Shown piece by piece: positions 57,441-64,000 of a stretch of 64,000 bases of DNA. Numbering within the stretch: position 1 is the first letter of the stretch; each line of letters opens with the position of its first letter. Source of the DNA: Hymenopellis radicata (Eukaryota; Basidiomycota; Agaricomycetes; Agaricales; Physalacriaceae). Below the pieces are notes generated by a model, which worked only from the letters and a program-made list of their open reading frames with translations, did not search any database and had not been told where the DNA came from. The stretch is from assembly GCA_015501595.1 (NCBI GenBank), contig JADNRX010000056.1, forward strand, positions 124,001 through 188,000, read 5' to 3'. The translations under genes and the position numbers were made by a program.

Positions 57441-57904
57441 CCCCCAAGCATCCATCAGGAAAGGCCTATATGCATTTAGACATCTTAAGGTTGATGTTGT
57501 TTGAACATCTGACTTAAGTCTACAAAAGCACTTAAAAGCTCCAAAGGTATCTTAAAGCTGATGTATTCCGGCAAAGAACTTAAGACAGCAAAAGACAGCA
57601 AAAGACTTCTAAAGATGACTCTATGCATGTGCTTTCGCCCCTGCTATCCTCATACAGCTTAAGTTTGACACATCACAGCAATCAACTCAAGACATCAAAA
57701 GACCTCTCAATCCAACTTTATGCACATGCTTCGAATACATCTATTCCCACACAGCAGAAGACAAGCATGCACACTCAAAAGAATATTCGAAAGAGGATTG
57801 ATTAGATATATAAATAGGATCGATATAGATATATAAACTAAGCTATATAAACAAGGACCTTCCGAGATGTGGCAGAAGGGGTACGATACACGATACTGCG
57901 ACGG
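57441..57904. other. Region between transposase fragments
   Basis: It contains short direct repeats (AAGACAGCAAAAGAC, CTTAAG-rich) and TATATAAA stretches near 57800-57860. No gene is seen. Confidence 0.45.
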
Positions 57905-58238
57905 AGGAATCACGAATGTAGGAGGGCATTAACAAGCGAAATCGCTCCTGCAAGAGCAGTATTGCACGTCTCGAATGTCGTCAAGCTTGGATGGACCTGC
58001 CCCGCGGTGTCCCACAGCTGCAACCGCACTGTTCTGTGCTCCAGATACATCGTCTTGCTCAGAAAGTCTGGGTAGTGTTGCCAAAAGTGTCGTACATGAA
58101 CCTGTCCTGTACCGTATGAGCCGCCACGCGCACATGTCAAGCCTATGTCCTGACCGTGTTATAACATTGGTCGTGCCGACGCTCTGGTCGCCGAGCAGTA
58201 CGATCTTAATCCACTTTGGCGGCGACGAGGAGAGATCT
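57905..58238 (-). pseudogene. Rab6/Ypt6-type GTPase fragment
   Basis: The minus strand reads PPKWIKIVLLGDQSVGTTNV (P-loop region, with GTTN where GKTS is normal), then after an intron-like gap [31 protein letters not shown] and AGQ, the switch II motif of Rab6 proteins that act in Golgi traffic. The effector stretch ATIGIDFLSK is shortened and out of frame, and the C-terminal half with the prenylation site is missing. It is a dead gene fragment lying inside a Plavaka element. Confidence 0.75.
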
Positions 58239-58275
58239 GACTTTGAATGGCACAGAGTCTGTGCCATTCAAAGTC
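58239..58275. repeat. Perfect 18-base palindrome at a junction
   Basis: GACTTTGAATGGCACAGA is followed, after one base, by its exact complement TCTGTGCCATTCAAAGTC. It lies exactly between the Rab6 fragment and the acidic Plavaka-side frame, so both sides end in the same sequence. Confidence 0.85.
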
Positions 58276-58278
58276 GCT

Positions 58279-58690
58279 GAGTGGTAGGCCCTGGTCCGGC
58301 CTGCCCAAGCTTCGAGTTATTGACACCCTCAAACACGTCTGTCGCTTGAGCGTGCTCTAGCCATTCATGAAATACAGTGCCGGGATCCTCCTCCTCATCC
58401 TCCTTCTCGTCCCAATCATTGCCTTCCTGATCTGCCACTCCATCCTCATCCTCGTCCATCATGGCATCCTCTGATGTATGCGTAGATGCGTCCTGGCTTC
58501 CATTGTCGCTGGCGTCGTCGCTGTCGCTAGCATCGTCATAACTGTCATCTGCAAATAGAGACTCAGAGTCGGCATGAGAATGAACAGCACTAGATGAGGA
58601 AGCATCTTCAACGCTGACAATGGCATCAAGATGAGCTGCAAGATGTTCGGGAGTCTTGTCCTGGCTGGTGTATCTGCGACATGTCGCCAG
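58279..58690 (-). CDS. Acidic N-terminal part of a transposon protein
   Basis: The minus strand has one long frame: CRRYTSQDKTPEHLAAHLDA, then a very acidic stretch rich in Asp, Glu and Ser, and HEWLEHAQATDVFEGVNN, ending TTQRL at 58279. The strand, order and the nearby Plavaka blocks suggest this is the N-terminal region of that transposase, with a degenerate zinc finger. That link is an inference. Confidence 0.45.
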
Positions 58691-59455
58691 GCATTATTGC
58701 CTGGCGTAGGTGACTCTTCATGGCGTCAGATGTCACGAACATGCGATCTCAGGCAGGGTTTTCGTAGGAAACAAGGGTTCTGGGAGCCATAGTTGCACGT
58801 TGAATAGCAATAGAGGGAGAGAAGTTAGGGAGAGCTGGCGATGAAAGGCCTGGGGATTTTGCAGTGGATAGCGATAAAATATGCGATAAAATATGTGATA
58901 AAATACACGAAAATAGTTCAGAAGGTCAAGGTATAGATACGGAAAAATAGGAGCGAATTGGAAGGAGTGTTCCATATGCTAGGTAAAGAGTCCGTGGTGT
59001 TGTAAAAATATGTACCACCTGAAATGAACGAACAGTCAAGAAAGAGAAGGATAAATAGAAAGGTTCCATATGGTAGCTAAAACGGTACAGTGGCACTGCG
59101 AATGAATCGAAAGATAAGTGGCCAAAAAGAATTCCAAAAATTAAGAATGCAGCGATATAAGTCCGGAGGATACGCTCACTGGAACAAGTCTAAGTGAGGC
59201 TACATCGCTAAAGCGAATCTAAGCGAGTTTGGAGTCCAAATGTCGTCCGTGGGGGTCGTCTGTGGTTGTCCGTGGGGGTCGTCCAACAGGCAAGCAGGCT
59301 GGAGCGTGGAAAACACTTTCCCATGCTCCGATCGACCAGTTTCACCTCAGGTTCACTTATCTTTTTCCATCGGCACTCACCACCGCATTGGCGCGCCATC
59401 AAGTCATATCTGAATTCACTATTAACCTTGTGTTGTGGTGTCTATTGATAGTGTA
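58691..59455. other. No gene supported
   Basis: It contains three tandem GATAAAATATG units near 58872-58905 and otherwise unassigned sequence. Confidence 0.45.
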
Positions 59456-59700
59456 CTGTAGTATTACGACCTGATGTTCACCGGGTGTTACGTGTTATGA
59501 GTATGAACTAACAAACTCATAGTTCATTCAGGGTCTGATTACCTTAAAAGGAGCGGCGGCGACAGCCGCCGCGACGAAAATTTCCTTTTTGGGCTTGCCG
59601 ACGCACAAATTTTGGCCTGTTACGTGTTATGGGTGGCAAATTAGTTCAGTTCACGACCCGATGTTACGCGTTATGTGAACATCGGGTCGTAACACTACAG
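59456..59700. mobile_element. TA-flanked MITE, related family
   Basis: The ends CTGTAGTATTACGACCTGATG and CATCGGGTCGTAACACTACAG (read here only over their paired part) are inverted repeats flanked by TA. Subterminal GTTACGTGTTATG and GTTACGCGTTATGTGAA repeats resemble those of 35550-35802. Confidence 0.7.
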
Positions 59701-59719
59701 TAATCCAACAGTAATCTTG

Positions 59720-62700
59720 TGTTCACTATATATTCAACACCACCGCCGCCGATGCCGCATTCTTACGAGGGCAAGTGGGGAAGACATTTTCATTCCAATA
59801 GCATCTTTATCACCACCCCCAATGAAAATTATATATGTGATCCCCTCCTGGAGCTGCGCTCAGTCCGCTTGAGGCGCGATTTGCACTTCGCGAAGACGAC
59901 CCCTTCATAGCCCCAATATTACTACGCCAACGCATCACACCTTGCCCTCATCCCATATGTTAACGCCGCCACAGCGCAGAGCATTTCTTTATGGTTCATT
60001 CCAACCCTAGACGACTTTATCCCTCTGGACTCCTCTGGCGCCGCCCAAGACGTTGGCCGCATCAAGAAAGATCTCTGAAATTCCCTTACTACCGCAGTCA
60101 AATCTATTCACAAATAGGCAGTGTGCGCTGTGGAGGCCTCTGCGCACCAGCCTGATGCAGACGGGCGATCCCTTCGAAATGATATGTTCATCTCTACCCT
60201 CATGCATCGCATACCATGGTTAAAGGGCCGCCTTGCGCTAGTCGCGTCGTTTATGGAATCTTGCATGGTGTTTTTGCAATCTCACACGCTCTTGAGCTCT
60301 AAGCGCAAATGACATGGTTAATTGATGTTCGCCAACGCCGACGCATTCGAGAGGGATTAGATGCTTCAAACGATGTCCTTCCTATCATTGGAGCACTTAC
60401 TACAGATCTCGCGATATGCGAGAACTTATACCGGGTATGTCTTGCTCTCACATTGTCCTATTTAATTTATATCCTATTTTTAGGCTGGTGTGCCCGTTTG
60501 GCTCGTTCATCCCACTGAGCTTGCGACAGACCTATATGTTCGTGAATGGCTGAATGAAAATCTTTTGATTCCATCAGAAGGCAAGACCATTGGTGTCTCC
60601 TTTGACGACGAAACTCCGCCATATCCCGTCATTTTCAAAGGCAGTGTGCACGATGCTTCACAATACTGTGCAATGTATGAGCTCACGATGGCAATAATGT
60701 CTGCATATGGAACGGTGCGATTACACAAACTTATATAGTCTTCTCCCGCTATCGTCCCCACCACGTCTTCCTCTACCTCCGTTTCCAATACCACATCATC
60801 TTCTACATCTGACGCTCCACCTGGACCATCTCTGTCACCCTCGCTCCCTAATCGTGTTAGCTAGAGACCTCAACGAGTCACCGGGTCACCGAGTCATCTG
60901 GTGACTCGACTCGCGTCGGGCACGTCGGCGTTCGCACTCGCGTGACTCGCGAGTCACGTACTCACGAGTCCGAGCGCGAGTCTGGGTATGGCTCTGCCGA
61001 CCGTGAGTCATCATATGATGACTCGCCAATATTTAGAGATGTATTTAAACTATATTTACAAATTTTTTTCAAAGCAAATGGTCCGCAACGTCTCGAGAAC
61101 GAGACGTGCGCGATTATCTTGCCAGATCCGGCGACGCGGGCCGAGATCCGAGAGGACGCGTAAGCGTCTGATCGGGTGTGCTCTCTCTATTCTTACCACC
61201 ACCACGACCACCCGGGGAGCGACGATTGTCGCCCCCGCTGCTCTGACGATTGTCAGGCAGCCACTGGGGTGTGTCTCTGGCCTTGGCTCTGTGCTGAGCC
61301 TTCTGCTGCCGTCTCTGCTGCTGTCTCTGCGACGGCAGCAGGGCACACGACGACTGGACCGTGATCTGGAGTTCTGGACGACTTCCCAGACGACAACGAC
61401 TACGACCACGACTGGATTGCGGCGATGACACCACGATGAGGAGGAGGACGCGATGCGGTGAGGAGGCGGAGGAGGACGCGATGTGATGAGGCGGCGGATG
61501 GATCCATCAACGACGACGACCACCACTACCACTCCCCTCACCACCACCACCCCTCACCATCACCACCACCACCACCCCATCCTCATGCCCAACTGACTGT
61601 CCCCGTGCCATTGCCCGGGGATGCTCGCTGGGCATGAATATTTGGGGTAAGACTCGCGAGTACTCACGAGTATCCGAGATGACTCGGACTCGGTGGTGAT
61701 GACTCGCGAGTGGACTCGCGATGACTCGTAAGTCATCGCGAGTCGAGTCCGACGCGAGTCTGAACTGGACTTCTTTTGGTGTGAGTACTCACGTCACGAG
61801 TCGCGAGTCTGACTCGTGTTGGACTCGTTGAGGTCTCTAGTGTTAGCAAAAAAGTCAAGAACTGCCCAGTCCATATCAGCAGAGTCGGCCTCGACCGCCA
61901 CCCCACGCCCCGCTCATGCCGCCGAGTCTGCCTATATAGGCGCGCACCAGCAGACATGTTGGAGAGCAACGTCAGCAATCCCAGCCGCATAAGGCCATCA
62001 ATGGGTGTTTTAGCGGCTATGCCATTCCAGACCCCAACTCCCTCATCAGCGCCGCCAGTCAAAACACGTTGCGGGTCAGCTTCAAATCTAATTGAAGCTA
62101 CGTGATGTTTTCTTGTATCGTTTATGTGCTCCACCTGTTCGAGTGCTTAGGAATGAGCATTGTGTTTCCTCCTCACTTTGGAGATGCACCAGCCAACTTC
62201 GACTCAAGAGACGAAATCACGCGAGAGACGCAAAAATATGCAGGATTCTTGACTAAGTGCCTTGTCGACAGCACATGCAGGTAAATCTTTTATTTGCCTT
62301 AATTCGATGATTGCTAAAACTTTCATTAGGGGTCCGTTAATCTTCCAACCTCTCTGCAGCGCCAACATGCTGGAGAGATCAAAAATATTCCCATTGACAT
62401 CTCAAATCTTTCACCCCGCATTATCCAGCCTATTCTTCTTGAGCTCTGTAAGATTGGGTTCCATCAAGATCTGCTAGTCGTCGATCATCAGCTTTACACG
62501 CTCAAACCACAGCAGCGAATTGAATGCGCGATAGAGATGGATTGGGTTGGGACGAGTTTTGATGCTGCAACTTGGCCAGATAGAGAGGCTGCTATCCTCA
62601 GTGGTATAGTCCATTTTGGTGGTACTCTCGCTCGTTTCGAATCGAGATGCACCTACGAATATCGGGTTCACATCATCTCATCGTCGCGAATGAGCCCAGG

Positions 62701-62968
62701 CATGCTTGGCATTATGCAACATTATGCGCGGGTGGATCTGTGTTTCTTGTCAGATACCATGAAGGCAGCCATGAGATTGTTAGCGAGGGAGCAGTTGATC
62801 ACCGATGAGGAGTACGACGATGCAGAGTACTGTACAGCATGGCTGTTCATCAATACATTTGCTAGAGTCTTCAATCGTGCTCTGATCTTACTCATTGTAG
62901 TACATCGTAGATTGTATATTTTTATCTGTAAATATTTCATTTTGTTTATTGTATTACTGCATATTTGA
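59720..62968 (+). pseudogene. Agaricomycete repeat-associated protein, split by an element
   Basis: Plus-strand blocks in order: IPYVNAATAQSISLWFIPTL, RNDMFISTLMHRIPWLKGRL, RIREGLDASNDVLPIIGALT, then after an intron AGVPVWLVHPTELATDLYVR and YPVIFKGSVHDASQYCAMYE. After the 978-base insertion at 60862 come FPPHFGDAPANFDSRDEITR, PIDISNLSPRIIQPILLELC and MDWVGTSFDAATWPDREAAI. I believe this is one of the multicopy proteins common near transposons in these fungi; no function is known to me. Stops near 59909 and 60078 break the first part. Excising the insertion with one duplication rejoins an open frame. Confidence 0.5.
60862..61839. mobile_element. 978-base non-autonomous hAT-type element
   Basis: The ends are TAGAGACCTCAACGAGTC and its near complement, flanked by GTGTTAGC at 60854-60861 and 61840-61847. 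An 8-base duplication and TAGAG-type ends are hallmarks of the hAT superfamily. Both subterminal regions are full of GACTCGCGAGTCAC-like motifs. The interior is a CCACCACGACC-rich low-complexity stretch. It may have been moved by the hAT transposase encoded at 52223-55658, but matching ends for that gene were not found. Confidence 0.82.
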
Positions 62969-62975
62969 ACGACTA

Positions 62976-63123
62976 CTGTACTATTACGTGCTAGTCTTCA
63001 CAGATTTTTGAAAAAAAACTTGATCGAAACCCGATTAGGATTTCCAGGCGATCGGTGGGGTCCGATAAGATCAAAAGACCCCCCCGTTACGCATTATGTG
63101 AAGATCAGCCCGTAATAGTACAG
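62976..63123. mobile_element. Short TA-flanked MITE
   Basis: 148 bases with ends CTGTACTATTACG and CGTAATAGTACAG and TA on both sides. It shares the GTTACGCATTATGTGAAG subterminal motif with the other MITEs. Confidence 0.68.
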
Positions 63124-63291
63124 TATTTCTGAGCAGACGTCGATATGGGTGATCGGGTTGTTACCATTTCGGGTGAGCGCACGGACCACCTCACCTACCC
63201 TGATGTACCCGGTACTTGGGTTTATAAACCCAGCCTCTAGCCATTTCTCTCTCATTCCTTCCCCCCATCTCATGGACTAGTCAGTATAGCC

Positions 63292-63447
63292 ATGCACCCT
63301 GCTAAGTCCTCATCTACATCTGCACCTGTAGCTAAGCACTTAGGTGCTCGCAACACGAATGCGAAGGTGGTAGCCGCACGTAAGCGCACAGATGCTGCCG
63401 CTGTGCAACGTGTCAAGACGGCGGGTATATTGGAATCATCTTTATGA
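63292..63447 (+). CDS. Small open frame, 51 codons, unknown
   Basis: It starts MHPAKSSSTSAPVAKHLGAR after a pyrimidine-rich leader and is Lys/Ala-rich, ending ILESSL and TGA. It may be the first exon of a longer gene, since a related-looking frame (MLAIHQWAVEMGREEDPDLA) follows downstream. No family is recognised. Confidence 0.3.
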   Translation: MHPAKSSSTSAPVAKHLGARNTNAKVVAARKRTDAAAVQRVKTAGILESSL

Positions 63448-63579
63448 TGCGTCTGGCCTCACCACATGTTAGCTATCCATCAATGGGCCGTAGAGATGGG
63501 TCGGGAAGAGGATCCCGACTTAGCGGCCTTGAATGCAGTAGAGACGGACACGAGCCTATACTCAAGTATATTCATACTC

Positions 63580-63725
63580 ATCATGCGAGTAACTCATGCC
63601 TCAAGACCAATACTCACGACTCACGACTCTACTCAAGACTCTACTCTACTCAAGACTCTACTCGCGAGTATTCATAAGTCTTGAGTATACAAATACTCGA
63701 GTATACTCAAGTATACTCACCAAAT
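63580..63725. repeat. CTCAAGACTCTA / GAGTATACTCAA simple repeats
   Basis: Short tandem and mirrored units of ACTCAAGACTCTACT followed by AGTATACTCA. No gene is present. Such GACTC-rich sequence resembles the subterminal parts of the element at 60862. Confidence 0.6.
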
Positions 63726-63812
63726 TAGACAGTCGGTGGATTTATTTAAGCTAGCAAGTAGGATATTGAGTCGTATTTATATTAGTAAGGACTTTTGTTG
63801 AGACTAGAGGTA

Positions 63813-64000
63813 CTGTAGTGTTTCGACCGCAAATTCACATAACGGGTCACGGGGTCTTTGAAGTGAAGCTATATATACACCATAACGGGTCACGGACCAC
63901 TTTGGCCAGGCACGAGCCTCCAAATAAGGAAATTTCAGGTCCCGCCATAGGCGGGACTGTCCAAATAAGGCAATTTAAGGGTCTGTGAAGCTGTTCGCTG
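63813..64000. mobile_element. TA-flanked MITE, cut by window end
   Basis: It begins CTGTAGTGTTTCGACCGC after TA and carries CATAACGGGTCACGG repeats and a CCCGCCATAGGCGGGA hairpin as in 35550-35802. The right end lies outside the window. Confidence 0.7.

Overview
This window is nuclear DNA of a filamentous basidiomycete, almost certainly an Agaricomycete. Genes carry many short (about 45-60 base) GT-AG introns. The families present (TKL kinases with an Agaricomycete-type N-terminal region, F-box genes with a coiled N-terminus, Plavaka, hAT and integrase-type elements, Dal5-like MFS transporters, TMEM70-like and dynactin p25 genes) fit that group. No species can be named from sequence alone.

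Positions 1-17100 are ordinary gene-rich DNA: the 3' end of thymidylate kinase, an alpha/beta-hydrolase, a mitochondrial TMEM70-like protein, NMN adenylyltransferase, two tandem Dal5-type MFS transporters with nearly identical exon structure, an unknown protein with internal repeats, dynactin p25 on the minus strand, and a prolyl-iminopeptidase-type hydrolase. The exon models were built by joining conserved protein segments across introns; most close in frame.

Positions 17100-40140 are dominated by a large inverted duplication. The left arm (about 17449-24511) and right arm (about 30470-40136) carry, in mirror order, a short-chain dehydrogenase, a chimeric gene joining an eIF4G-type MIF4G region to a TKL protein kinase, and an eIF4G-like gene with MIF4G and tandem MA3 domains. 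The right arm is lengthened by four insertions, three with TA and one with 6-base target duplications that can be read against the empty sites in the left arm. The spacer (about 24.5-30.5 kb) holds a bZIP regulator, an F-box remnant and two different 5' portions of the eIF4G-like genes: one has the eIF4E-binding motif, the other lacks it.

Positions 40135-64000 are a transposon graveyard: a foldback element with a minisatellite, a second minisatellite, a dead carboxylate-transporter copy, a two-gene integrase-type element, a 2.65-kb near-perfect palindrome, a hAT transposase with broken 3' copies, a Plavaka transposase fragment carrying a Rab6 remnant, a long degenerate reading region split by a hAT-type non-autonomous element with 8-base duplications, and several TA-flanked MITEs.

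Single-base deletions break several otherwise well conserved genes (prolyl iminopeptidase, bZIP, SDR, kinase, hAT). Many lie in short C or G runs or repeats, so assembly error must be weighed against true gene death.
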